Shown here in pieces: positions 28,810-36,295 of a stretch of 64,000 nt of DNA; the stretch's first letter is position 1, and every line of letters begins with the position of its first letter. The translations under genes and the position numbers were made by a program. The notes under the pieces were generated by a model that worked only from the letters and a program-made list of their open reading frames with translations, did no database searches and was not told the DNA's origin. The stretch is taken from the NCBI RefSeq assembly GCF_025665335.1, contig NZ_CP106869.1, positions 4,614,501-4,678,500 on the forward strand, in the 5' to 3' direction. Source of the DNA: Xanthomonas sp. AM6. Lineage in GTDB: Bacteria; Pseudomonadota; Gammaproteobacteria; Xanthomonadales; Xanthomonadaceae.

Positions 28810-29718
28810 ATGACCTCGCTCGCCCGCACCTTGCTCGGTGTAACGCTGTTGCTGACCGCGCTGCACGCCGCAGCGCTGCATGCGCAGGATGGCCGCCTGC
28901 GCGAGCGCCTGCGTGCGCGGCTGGCGCAGTCGGCGGCCGCGCCGCGCGCGCCGCTGCCCGACGGCACGCGCGTGCTGCGCGATGTCGCCTACGGCGCCGA
29001 TCCGGCGCAACGTTTCGATGCCTACCTGCCCGCCAATGCGCGCAACGCACCGCTGATGGTGATGGTGCACGGCGGTGGCTGGGCCAACGGCGACAAGGAC
29101 AATCCCGGGGTCGCCGCCAACAAGGTCGCGCACTGGCTGCCGCAGGGCTATGCGCTGGTTTCGGTGAACTACCGCATGCTGCCGCAGGCCACGCCGCTGC
29201 AGCAGGCCGGCGACGTCGCGCTCGCCGTGGCCAAGGTGCAGTCACTGGCCGCCGGTTGGGGCGCCGATGGCAGGCGGATGGTGTTGATGGGGCACTCGGC
29301 CGGCGCGCACCTGGTGGCACTGCTGGATCTGTCGCCGACGCTGCTGGCGCAGGCCGGCGCACGCCCGCCGCTGGGCACGGTGGCGCTGGACAGCGCGGCG
29401 ATGGACGTGGAGCAGGTGATGCAGGCGCGGCACCTGCCGCTGTACGACCGCGCCTTCGGCAGCGACCGCAGCGACTGGATCGCCGCCTCGCCGTACCACC
29501 AGATGGGCACCGCCGCGCCGCCGCTGCTGGCGGTGTGCTCCAGCCGCCGTGCCGATGCCTGCGCGCAGGCCCGGCACCTGGCCGACAAGGCGAGCGCGCG
29601 GCGGATCCGCGTCGAGGTGCTGCCGCAGGACCGCAGCCACGCCGAGATCAATCACGATCTGGGCCTGCCATCGGCCTATACCGACGCGGTGGACGCGTTC
29701 CTGCGCTCGTTGCGCTGA
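28810..29718 (+). CDS. Exported alpha/beta hydrolase (esterase)
   Basis: A 302-residue esterase-like protein with a signal peptide (MTSLARTLLGVTLLLTALHA, ending HAQ). The oxyanion motif VMVHGGGWANGDKDN is typical of the hormone-sensitive-lipase/BD-FAE families. The nucleophile is Ser163 in LMGHSAGAH. A His in RSHAEINHDLG and an upstream Asp complete the probable triad. Two Cys in CSSRRADAC could form a disulfide in the periplasm. It lies 130 bp after the kinase gene on the same strand; co-transcription is possible. The substrate is unknown. Confidence 0.85.
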   Translation: MTSLARTLLGVTLLLTALHAAALHAQDGRLRERLRARLAQSAAAPRAPLPDGTRVLRDVAYGADPAQRFDAYLPANARNAPLMVMVHGGGWANGDKDNPGVAANKVAHWLPQGYALVSVNYRMLPQATPLQQAGDVALAVAKVQSLAAGWGADGRRMVLMGHSAGAHLVALLDLSPTLLAQAGARPPLGTVALDSAAMDVEQVMQARHLPLYDRAFGSDRSDWIAASPYHQMGTAAPPLLAVCSSRRADACAQARHLADKASARRIRVEVLPQDRSHAEINHDLGLPSAYTDAVDAFLRSLR

Positions 29719-29751
29719 CCGCTTGCCGGCGCGGATCGCCTGGGCCTGACT

Positions 29752-30522
29752 TCAGCCCGCCGGCCAGCGCTGCAGCAACAGCGGCAAGGCCAGTGCGGCG
29801 GGATCGCGCCAGTGCAGGTCGGCGTGCGCGGACAGGCCGCTGGGTTCGGGATTGATCTCGACCACGCAGGCGCCGCGCTCCTTGGCGCGCAACGGCAGCC
29901 CGGCGGCCGGATACACCAGGCCGGAACTGCCGATCACCAGCACCAGGTCGGCTGCGTCGGCGGCGCTCTCGGCGCGCGCCCAGTCGGCGGCCGGCAGCGC
30001 CTCGCCGAACCACACCACGCCCGGGCGCACCGCGCCGCCGCAGGCCGCGCAGGCCGGCGGCGCCAGGCGCTGGGTCGGCGCCTGCACGTCGATCGGCGGC
30101 AGCAGCCCGTGCCAGGCCTGGCCGCAGTCGCTGCAGCGCAACGCCGACAGGCGCCCGTGCACGTGCGCGGCGACCTCGCTGCCGGCGCGCTGGTGCAGGT
30201 CGTCCACGTTCTGGGTCGCCAGCGTGGTGCTCTTCAGTCCGGCCAGGCGCACCAGGGCGTGATGCCCGGCATGCGGCTGCGCCTGCGCGACGATCGCCAT
30301 GCGCCAGCGGTACCAGCCCCAGACCAGCGCCGGGTCCGCCCGCCAGGCGTCCTCGGTGGCCAGTTGCTGCGGATCGAAGCGCGCCCACAGGCTGTCGTCC
30401 TGGCCGCGGAAGGTCGGCACCCCGCTCTCGGCGGACATGCCCGCGCCGGTAAGCACCAGCAGGCGGCGCGCGCCCTGGATGAAGGCGGCCACGGTATCGG
30501 CGTTGTAGGCGGAGCTGAGCAT
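29752..30522 (-). CDS. NAD-dependent protein deacylase, CobB-type (class III) sirtuin
   Basis: A 256-residue Sir2 protein when started at MLSSAYNADT. NAD motif GAGMSAESGVPTFRG is at residues 26-40, QNVDDLHQRAGS at 104-115, and catalytic His in HVHGRL. The zinc Cys pairs are SDCG with Cys130/Cys133 and CAACGG. WYRWRMAI places Tyr71 and Arg74 at the positions of the acyl-binding Tyr and Arg of CobB and SIRT5, predicting desuccinylase as well as deacetylase activity. The frame stays open 56 codons upstream, but that part lacks homology. A class II sirtuin is encoded 14 kb away. Confidence 0.88.
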   Translation of the reverse strand: MLSSAYNADTVAAFIQGARRLLVLTGAGMSAESGVPTFRGQDDSLWARFDPQQLATEDAWRADPALVWGWYRWRMAIVAQAQPHAGHHALVRLAGLKSTTLATQNVDDLHQRAGSEVAAHVHGRLSALRCSDCGQAWHGLLPPIDVQAPTQRLAPPACAACGGAVRPGVVWFGEALPAADWARAESAADAADLVLVIGSSGLVYPAAGLPLRAKERGACVVEINPEPSGLSAHADLHWRDPAALALPLLLQRWPAG

Positions 30523-30708
30523 GGCGCGCGCAAGAGTGATGGCCTTCGCACTATCACATCGGCCCAGTTCCGCCTCAATCTGCAGCACAGCAATGGCGCC
30601 GCGTCTGCACGGCAAAGGCAGCCCGGTACGAAGGCGATGCGGTCGCTGCCGCAATGGCATGCAGTCCATCGCCGTCATTTTTCCCGCCATCGTGATCGAG
30701 TGAGCCCT

Positions 30709-31056
30709 CTTGCTGTTGCTGTTGCTCTTGCTGTTGCTCTTGCTGTTGCTCTTGCTGTTGCTCTTGCTGTTGCTCTTGCTCTTGCTTTTGACTTACCGGG
30801 TTCCCTGCCGACGCGGTGGCCATGGCGGGGAAAAATCCCGAAGGGGCGACGCACATGGATGTGCGCCATTCGCGGCAGGGGGATGCCCCTGCCGCGATTC
30901 CTCGTCATGGGCGCGGACCCGGAGCACGCAGCGCGGAGGGCGCGAGGCAGGGCGTGCTTGACCAGCCTTCGGCTGTGGCAGAGCGCTTCTTTTGGTCACT
31001 TTTCTTTGCACGAGCAAAGAAAGTGACCGCGCTCAAGCGCGGAAGCTTCTGCTTTT
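30709..31056 (+). repeat. Structured intergenic repeat, copy A
   Basis: This fills most of a gene-free 870-bp stretch. In order it has a pyrimidine-rich (TTGCTSTTGCTC)n tract (30709-30788), CTTTTGACTTACCGGG, a hairpin around GCGCACAT/ATGTGCGC, a hairpin CGCGGCAGGGG/CCCCTGCCGCG (30871-30896), GCGGACCCGGAGC followed by GCGCGGAGGGCGCG, and a long hairpin GGTCACTTTTCTTTGC/GCAAAGAAAGTGACC (30994-31028). The same order recurs at 42756-43040 and, inverted, at 43096-43395. A truncated inverted trace (AAAGCTTTCGCC...) is at about 31199-31265. The short frames through it, including a poly-Leu one, are not taken as genes. Confidence 0.8.
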
Positions 31057-31067
31057 GGTGTTGATTT

Positions 31068-31140
31068 TGTAGGAGCGGCTTCAGCCGCGACCGAAGCATT
31101 GCGGGGAACGCATCTGTCGCGGCTGAAGCCGCTCCTACAG
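31068..31140. repeat. REP-like inverted pair
   Basis: TGTAGGAGCGGCTTCAGCCG and its inverse flank a 25-bp centre directly after structured repeat copy A. Confidence 0.85.
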
Positions 31141-31340
31141 TGATTCAGCCGCTGGCGCTGCCGCTGCTGCTGCCGCTGGCGCTGCCGCAAGAGCAAGCGC
31201 AAAGCTTTCGCCTTGCGGCGAGTTACCTTGATCAGCCTTCGGCTGCTGAAAAGCCTTCTTTCAGCGTCTGCGGCGAATCGACGATGCCGCCGCGGTACAT
31301 GCGCAATGGCGGCTCGGCCACTGTCACACCGCAGACAGCA

Positions 31341-31375
31341 AGAACCCCGCCGCGCAGGCCGCGCGACGGGGTTCT
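31341..31375 (-). terminator. Terminator hairpin after ohr
   Basis: A GC-rich stem (AGAACCCCG ... CGGGGTTCT, with GCGCG/CGCGC inside) begins 17 bp after the ohr stop. On the ohr strand it is followed by TTGCTGT, a poor U-run, so it probably acts as an intrinsic or Rho-assisted end. Confidence 0.65.
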
Positions 31376-31392
31376 CGGGCAAGCGGCATCGC

Positions 31393-31824
31393 TCAGTCGA
31401 GGACGACCAGGTTCACGTCGATGTTGCCGCGGGTGGCGTTGGAGTACGGGCACACCTGGTGCGCCTTGTCGACCAGCGCCTGCAGTTCCTCGCGCGGCAT
31501 GCCCGGCACGGCGATGCGCAGTTCCACCGCGATGCCGAAGCCGCCGGGAATCTGGCCGATGCCGACGCTGCTTTCGATGCTGACCTCGCCCGGCAGCTTC
31601 TGCTTGCCCTGCGCGGCCACCGCCTTCATCGCGCCGATGAAGCAGGCCGAATAGCCGGCCGCGAACAGCTGCTCCGGGTTGGTGCCGTCGCCGCCGGCGC
31701 CGCCGAGCTCGCGCGGGGTGGACAGCTTCACATCCAGCGCCTTGTCGGAGGAGACGGCGCGGCCTTCGCGGCCGCCGGTCGCGGTGGCGTGGGCGGTGTA
31801 GAGGATCTTTTCGGGTGAGGCCAT
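31393..31824 (-). CDS. ohr: Organic hydroperoxide resistance protein
   Basis: A 143-residue Ohr/OsmC-fold peroxidase that reduces organic and fatty-acid hydroperoxides using lipoylated protein as reductant. The catalytic Cys61 lies in [10 protein letters not shown] and the resolving Cys125 in [13 protein letters not shown]. The N-terminus ([19 protein letters not shown]) with its Arg and the [12 protein letters not shown] segment are canonical for Ohr rather than OsmC. It is followed by a hairpin and preceded, across 96 bp, by the ohrR gene on the same strand. A 13-bp palindrome upstream is the likely OhrR operator. Confidence 0.96.
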   Translation of the reverse strand: MASPEKILYTAHATATGGREGRAVSSDKALDVKLSTPRELGGAGGDGTNPEQLFAAGYSACFIGAMKAVAAQGKQKLPGEVSIESSVGIGQIPGGFGIAVELRIAVPGMPREELQALVDKAHQVCPYSNATRGNIDVNLVVLD

Positions 31825-31867
31825 GGTGGTGCTCCTGGTGAGGCGCGACGCGCCGGGTTGATTGATA

Positions 31868-31880
31868 GCGATTTAATAGC
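31868..31880. promoter_or_regulatory. Probable OhrR operator upstream of ohr
   Basis: GCGATTTAATAGC lies in the ohrR-ohr intergenic region. It matches the site upstream of ohrR at 32409-32421 in 12 of 13 positions. The shared motif approximates the palindrome GCRATTWAATYGC, in AT-rich DNA atypical of this genome. Confidence 0.6.
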
Positions 31881-31920
31881 ACACTACATAATTAACGGAA
31901 CGTCATGCCTGGCGACGGCC

Positions 31921-32388
31921 TCAGCCGCCGCCCAGGTTGCCGCGCAAGGTTTCCAGTTGCTGCTTGAGCTGGCGCAAGTCCTGCAGCGAGCAGGCCGCGG
32001 CGCAGAACACCTGCTCGGGCACCGCGCCGGCCTTGCTGCGCAAGGCGCGGCCGGCCGCGGTCAGGCGCACCACGACCTGGCGTTCGTCGTCGGCCGAGCG
32101 TTCCCGCGTCACCAGGCCGCCGGCCTGCAGCCGCTTCAGCAGCGGCGTCAGCGTGGCCGAGTCCAGGAACAGGCGCTCGCCGATCGCCCCGACCGTGCGC
32201 GCGTCCTGCTCCCACAGCACCAGCATCACCAGGTATTGCGGATAGGTCAGGTCCAGCGACTTCAGCAGGCCGCGGTAGAGCTTGTGCATGGCCAAGTTGG
32301 CCGAGTACAGCGCAAAGCACAGCTGCTGGTCCAACTGCAGCGCCGCGTCGCGGCTGGGGATCTCGGCGGGAGTGCGTTGCTTCGGCAT
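31921..32388 (-). CDS. ohrR: Peroxide-sensing MarR-family repressor OhrR
   Basis: A 155-residue regulator closely resembling Xanthomonas Ohr[21 protein letters not shown] contains the reactive Cys24, equivalent to Cys22 of X. campestris Ohr[18 protein letters not shown] and [15 protein letters not shown] form the dimer and winged-helix region. Cys129 and Cys133 near the C-terminus supply the resolving thiol expected of the two-Cys type. It lies upstream of ohr on the same strand, as in Xanthomonas, and is likely autoregulated through the palindrome before its start. Confidence 0.95.
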   Translation of the reverse strand: MPKQRTPAEIPSRDAALQLDQQLCFALYSANLAMHKLYRGLLKSLDLTYPQYLVMLVLWEQDARTVGAIGERLFLDSATLTPLLKRLQAGGLVTRERSADDERQVVVRLTAAGRALRSKAGAVPEQVFCAAACSLQDLRQLKQQLETLRGNLGGG

Positions 32389-32408
32389 GGGCGCAATTTA
32401 CATAGCGC

Positions 32409-32421
32409 GCGATTTAATTGC
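32409..32421. promoter_or_regulatory. Probable OhrR operator upstream of ohrR
   Basis: GCGATTTAATTGC is a near-perfect 13-bp palindrome about 20 bp before the ohrR start. It is almost identical to the site before ohr. Confidence 0.6.
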
Positions 32422-32523
32422 AAGCACTTTCTTCGGGCGGCATCGGCCGGCGCGGGCGCCGCCTCGCCCGTTGCGGCCGCCGGCCCGGACGGGAGTGCGT
32501 GGCCTGCCGGTGGCGGCTTCGTT

Positions 32524-32602
32524 GGTCGCGGCTGAAGCCGCTCCTACAGGAGCCGAGGGCATGGTGGCCGGGTGCACTGTGGGAGCGGCTTCAGCCGCGA
32601 CG
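32524..32602. repeat. Two REP-like elements, divergent
   Basis: GTCGCGGCTGAAGCCGCTCC (about 32526) and GTGGGAGCGGCTTCAGCCGC (about 32579) lie in the 360-bp gap between ohrR and zapE. Nothing else is recognised in that gap. Confidence 0.8.
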
Positions 32603-32748
32603 AACGCAAGCGCCATTCTTCGGCAGGCACCAAAGCATCGCAGCCCGTGACCCGAGCCCACCAAAAGCCGCCATCCCAAGGACCCTTAACGAGACACGGG
32701 CATGCCGCCCTCCCGCCAAGGCCATCGCCTCCCAGCCAAGATCGCCGC

Positions 32749-33843
32749 TCAGGCGCGGTGCGCGGTGGCCAGGTACTCGGCGCTCTGCATTTCGATCAGG
32801 CGCGAGGCGGTGCGCTCGAACGCGCCGGCCAGGCGCTCGCCGCTGTACAGCTGCGGCGGCGGGTCCTGCGCGGTGCAGACCAGGTTGACCTGGCGGTCGT
32901 ACAGTTCGTCGATCAGGTTGACGAAGCGCCGCGCCGCATCTTCGTTCATGCGGTCGAAATGCGGGATGCCGCCGAGCAGCACGGTGTTGAACTCGCGCGC
33001 GATCTCGATGTAGTCGGACGGCCCGCGCGGGCCTTCGCACAGCGCGGCGAAATCGAACCAGGCGATGCTCTTGCCGCGGCCGCGCACCGGGATCTTGCGC
33101 GCCTCGATGACGATGTTGCCGCTGCGCGCGGCCTCGTTGCCGCTGAGCTCGCCCCAGCGTCCGTCCAGCCATGCGTCGGACTGCGCATCCAGCGGCGCGC
33201 GGTACACCGGCGAGCGGGTCAGCGCGCGCATGCGGTAGTCCTCGGTGCCTTCGGCGTACAGCTCCACGCAGTACTTCTGCAGCAGCGCGATCGCCGGCAG
33301 GAAGCTCTCGCGCTGCAGGCCGTTGAGGTACAGGTTCTGCGGCGCGGTGTTGGAGGTGGTGACCAGGGTCACGCCCTCGGCGAACAGCCGTTCCAGCAGC
33401 CGCGCCAGCAGCATCGCATCGCCGATGTCGGTGACGAAGAACTCGTCCAATACCAGCACGCGCAACTGGGTGCGCCATTCCTGCGCGATCTTGGCCAACG
33501 GATCGCTCTGCCCGGCGTGCTCGCGCAGGCGCTCGTGCACGCCGCGCATGAAGCGGTGGAAATGGGTGCGGTACTTCTGCTCGATCGGCAGGCCGTCGTA
33601 GAACAGGTCGACCAGGAAGGTCTTGCCGCGGCCCACGCCGCCCCAGAAATACAGGCCGCGCACCGACTCGGGCTTCTTCCAGAACGCGGACAGGCGGTCC
33701 AGCCAGCCGTCCTGGTCGCTGTCCACGATCGCGGCGTGGATGCGGTCCAGTTCGGCCAGCGCGGCGTGCTGCGCCGGATCGTCGCGCCAGTCGCCGCGCG
33801 CCACGCCCTCGGCATAGCGTTGCGAAGGAGCGGCGGCGCTCAT
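32749..33843 (-). CDS. zapE: Cell division ATPase ZapE (AFG1 family)
   Basis: A 364-residue AAA-type ATPase. The Walker A motif GGVGRGKT is at residues 68-75, Walker B is RVLVLDEFFVTD, and a sensor-like TTSNTAPQNLY follows. C-terminal family motifs include FDFAALCEGPRGPSDY and RFVNLIDELYDRQVNL. ZapE destabilises FtsZ polymers in E. coli under stress; the eukaryotic relative AFG1/LACE1 works in mitochondria. The start at 33843 (MSAAAPSQRY) is preferred; an ATG two codons upstream is possible. It lies 62 bp after the alpha/beta hydrolase gene on the same strand. Confidence 0.94.
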   Translation of the reverse strand: MSAAAPSQRYAEGVARGDWRDDPAQHAALAELDRIHAAIVDSDQDGWLDRLSAFWKKPESVRGLYFWGGVGRGKTFLVDLFYDGLPIEQKYRTHFHRFMRGVHERLREHAGQSDPLAKIAQEWRTQLRVLVLDEFFVTDIGDAMLLARLLERLFAEGVTLVTTSNTAPQNLYLNGLQRESFLPAIALLQKYCVELYAEGTEDYRMRALTRSPVYRAPLDAQSDAWLDGRWGELSGNEAARSGNIVIEARKIPVRGRGKSIAWFDFAALCEGPRGPSDYIEIAREFNTVLLGGIPHFDRMNEDAARRFVNLIDELYDRQVNLVCTAQDPPPQLYSGERLAGAFERTASRLIEMQSAEYLATAHRA

Positions 33844-33904
33844 CGGCATGCACCCGCGCCGCGATGCGCGCACCGCCCTGCGCGCGCCTGCGCCTGCGCG
33901 GCGC

Positions 33905-34570
33905 TCACGCCGGCTTGCCCGGCAGCCATGCCTTGACGCCGTGCTGCAAGGCACCGCGCAGGTCGATCAGCTTGCGATGGAAGAAATGGCTGGTGTCGGG
34001 CATGCGCACCAGCATGGGCTGCTGCTCCCGCGTCTCCAGCCACTCGTACACGGCCTGCGGGTCGACGATCTCGTCGGCCTCGCCCTGGATCACCAGCCAC
34101 TGCGGCGGCGGTTCCACGCCGGCGAAATCCCAGCGCCCGGCGGGCGGCGCGATCGATACCAGCGCCTGCGGCTGCAGCGCGGCGCTGGCGCGCAGCGACA
34201 CGTAGGCGCCGAAACTGAAGCCGGCCAGCCACAACGCATCGTGCGGGCGCTGCGCGCGTACCCACGCCGCCACCGCGGCCAGGTCCTGCTGCTCGCCGTC
34301 GCCGTGGTCGAAGCTGCCGGCCGAGGCGCCGACGCTGCGGAAGTTGAAGCGCACCACCCGCACGCCGAGTTCGCGCAGCGCGCGCGCGACCATCGTCACC
34401 ACCTTGTTGTGCATGGTGCCGCCCTCGGTGGACAGCGGATGGCAGACGATCGCGGTGACCGGCAGCACGGCCGTGCCTGCCTCGGGCAGATCGACCGCGA
34501 CCTCGATCGGGCCGGCGGGGCCGTCCAGCAGCAACGCGCCGGATTCGGTGGGGAAAGCGGGAGAAGTCAT
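33905..34570 (-). CDS. Cytoplasmic alpha/beta hydrolase
   Basis: A 221-residue small hydrolase without a signal peptide. Key segments are AIVCHPLSTEGGTMHNKVV, VRVVRFNFRSVGASAGSFD, and the nucleophile elbow LAGFSFGAYVSL. LVIQGEADEIVDPQAVYEW holds the probable acid, and MPDTSHFFHRKL the catalytic His. This pattern is that of the conserved COG2945-type hydrolase. Its physiological substrate is unknown. It is just upstream of zapE on the same strand, and its start is 33 bp from the divergent EamA gene's start. Confidence 0.87.
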   Translation of the reverse strand: MTSPAFPTESGALLLDGPAGPIEVAVDLPEAGTAVLPVTAIVCHPLSTEGGTMHNKVVTMVARALRELGVRVVRFNFRSVGASAGSFDHGDGEQQDLAAVAAWVRAQRPHDALWLAGFSFGAYVSLRASAALQPQALVSIAPPAGRWDFAGVEPPPQWLVIQGEADEIVDPQAVYEWLETREQQPMLVRMPDTSHFFHRKLIDLRGALQHGVKAWLPGKPA

Positions 34571-34603
34571 GCGGTCATAATACCGGGGCTGGGTGCAGGC
34601 CAC

Positions 34604-35518
34604 ATGCAGGCCGTGCGCACGCAGCGTTCTCTTCCCCGACCGGATCCCCTGCGCGTGGCGTTCGTTTTCCTGAGTGTGGTGTGCAGCGTGCTGGTCTCGG
34701 CGCTGCTGAAGCTGGCGCCGCGCCGGCGCATCGACCTGGCCCAGGCGGTGACCTGGAACTATCTGGCGGCGCTGCTGCTGTGCGCGGCGCTGCTGCAGCC
34801 GCCGCTGGCCACGCTGCGCAGCGCGCAGGCGCCGTGGGCGGAATTGCTCGGGCTGGCGCTGCTGCTGCCGGCGCTGTTCCTGGTGCTGGGCCGCGCGGTG
34901 GCGCTGGCCGGCATCGTGCGCACCGACGCGGCGCAGCGGCTGTCGCTGCTGCTGTCGCTGGCGGCGGCGTTCGCGCTGTTCGGCGAGCGCGCCAACGGCT
35001 ACAAGCTGGCCGGGCTGGCGCTGGGCCTGCTGGCGATCGCCGGCATCGTGCACCGACCGGCACCGGCGGCCACCGGCGCGGCGCGCGCCGCGCCCTGGCT
35101 GCTGCTGGTATGGGCCGGCTTCGCCCTGATCGACGTGCTGCTCAAGCGCATCGCCCAGGCCGGCACGCCGTTCGCCGCCTCGCTGCTGGTCGCCTTCGCG
35201 ATCGCCTTCGTGCTGCTGCTCGGCGTGCAGCTGTGGCGGCATGTGCGCGGCAGCGCGCCGCTGGCCTGGCGCAACCTCGGCGCCGGGCTGCTGCTGGGCG
35301 CGCTCAACTTCGGCAACATCGCCTTCTACGTGCGTGCGCACCAGGCGCTGCCGGACAGCCCGGCGGTGGTGTTCGCGGCGATGAACCTCGGCGTGATCGT
35401 GCTCGGCGCGCTGCTCGGGATGCTCGCGTTCGGCGAGAAGACCAGCGCGTGGAATCGCGCCGGGCTGGTACTGGCGCTGCTGGCGATCGTGCTGATCGCG
35501 GTCGGTGCGCGCGGCTGA
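34604..35518 (+). CDS. EamA/DMT-family membrane transporter
   Basis: A 304-residue protein with about 10 predicted membrane helices in two homologous halves, for example VAFVFLSVVCSVLVSALLK at the N-terminus and the EamA-like halves ending LLAIAGIVH and LLAIVLIAVG. GERANGYKLAGLALG and GEKTSAWNRAGLVLA are the repeated GE-x-R/A loop motifs of the drug/metabolite transporter superfamily. The substrate is unknown. The start is uncertain: ATG 34604 is used, while GTG 34655 would begin directly at the first helix. Confidence 0.82.
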   Translation: MQAVRTQRSLPRPDPLRVAFVFLSVVCSVLVSALLKLAPRRRIDLAQAVTWNYLAALLLCAALLQPPLATLRSAQAPWAELLGLALLLPALFLVLGRAVALAGIVRTDAAQRLSLLLSLAAAFALFGERANGYKLAGLALGLLAIAGIVHRPAPAATGAARAAPWLLLVWAGFALIDVLLKRIAQAGTPFAASLLVAFAIAFVLLLGVQLWRHVRGSAPLAWRNLGAGLLLGALNFGNIAFYVRAHQALPDSPAVVFAAMNLGVIVLGALLGMLAFGEKTSAWNRAGLVLALLAIVLIAVGARG

Positions 35519-35704
35519 CCGCGGTGCGGCGGGCGCATGCGCCGCAGGACCGCGCATAGGCGGATCGAGGAGCGAGCCCTGGAACACCGATGGCACCGGC
35601 CGGGAACCACGCCTTCCAGGACCACGCTGCAAACGGCCGCGCTTCACGGCTGGTAGCGGGGTGACTGCGCAGGCGACGCGGGAGCCTGGACGTCGCGGGG
35701 AAAA

Positions 35705-35719
35705 TGTTACTATATAACA
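35705..35719. promoter_or_regulatory. Zur-like operator upstream of MerC-domain gene
   Basis: TGTTA-CTATA-TAACA is a perfect 5-bp inverted repeat in an AT-rich patch 23 bp before the MerC-domain start. It resembles the Zur box (GTTATA-type palindrome) and unlike MerR sites is not GC-rich. Confidence 0.55.
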
Positions 35720-35742
35720 CTACAAGTCCCGGAGCCGCCCCC

Positions 35743-36114
35743 ATGAGATCCCTCCCCCAGCCCTTCTTCGATGCGTCCGCCGTGGTCCTGTCCGGGCTGT
35801 GCCTGCTGCATTGCCTGGCCTTGCCATTGCTCGCCGCGGCGCTGCCGTTGTTCGGCGTGTGGGCGCAGGCCGAATGGGTGCACGGGCTGTTCGTGGCGCT
35901 CGCGTTGCCGCTGGCCGGGCTGGCGCTGTGGCGCGCACAGCGGCAGCGCCCGCTGCCGTGGCCGCTGTGGACGCTGGCGGCGCTGGGCCTGGGCGGACTG
36001 CTGGCCGGCGCCCTGGGCTGGCCCAGCGAACACGCCGAAACCGCCATCACCGTGGCCGGCAGCCTGGCCCTGGCCAGCGCGCACATCTGGAACTGGCGCC
36101 GGCATCGGGCGTAG
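35743..36114 (+). CDS. MerC-domain membrane protein
   Basis: A 123-residue protein with four predicted membrane helices. CLLHCLALPLLAAALPLFG near the N-terminus carries the Cys/His pairs characteristic of MerC-domain proteins, which take up mercury in mer operons but are also found in zinc-regulated loci. No other mer gene is nearby. A Zur-like palindrome precedes the gene, so a role in zinc or other metal homeostasis is more likely than mercury resistance. The ATG at 35743 has GGAG 10 nt upstream; an in-frame ATG at 35704 would place the operator inside the gene. Confidence 0.82.
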   Translation: MRSLPQPFFDASAVVLSGLCLLHCLALPLLAAALPLFGVWAQAEWVHGLFVALALPLAGLALWRAQRQRPLPWPLWTLAALGLGGLLAGALGWPSEHAETAITVAGSLALASAHIWNWRRHRA

Positions 36115-36116
36115 GG

Positions 36117-36295
36117 CCGGGAGTGGGGATGGGGGATTCGGGATTGGCAAGAGCGGGGGGGACGCCTCGTCCACCGTTCCTGGATTCAATTGAGCGCGGC
36201 CTGCCAGGCCGCAGCTCGCGCCTCGCGCTTCAACGAATCCCCGATCCCCAATCCCGAATCCCGGCCTTCACGAATCCCGGCCCTCACAGCTCCAG
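36117..36295. repeat. Inverted G-rich heptamer tracts
   Basis: GGGATTC/GGGATTG heptamers with a GGCAAGAGCGG tail (36117-36157) face their inverse (36236-36290). They lie between the convergent MerC-domain and nuclease genes. Their layout copies that between nrdB and the flavodoxin gene. Confidence 0.75.

Noticed and set aside
30710-30961. Poly-leucine small protein
   Set aside because: It is only the translation of the TTGCTN repeat tract in structured repeat copy A. The same tract is read in other frames in the other copies.
35743-36114. Part of a mercury-resistance operon
   Set aside because: No merR, merT, merP or merA gene is adjacent, and the upstream palindrome is Zur-like rather than MerR-like.
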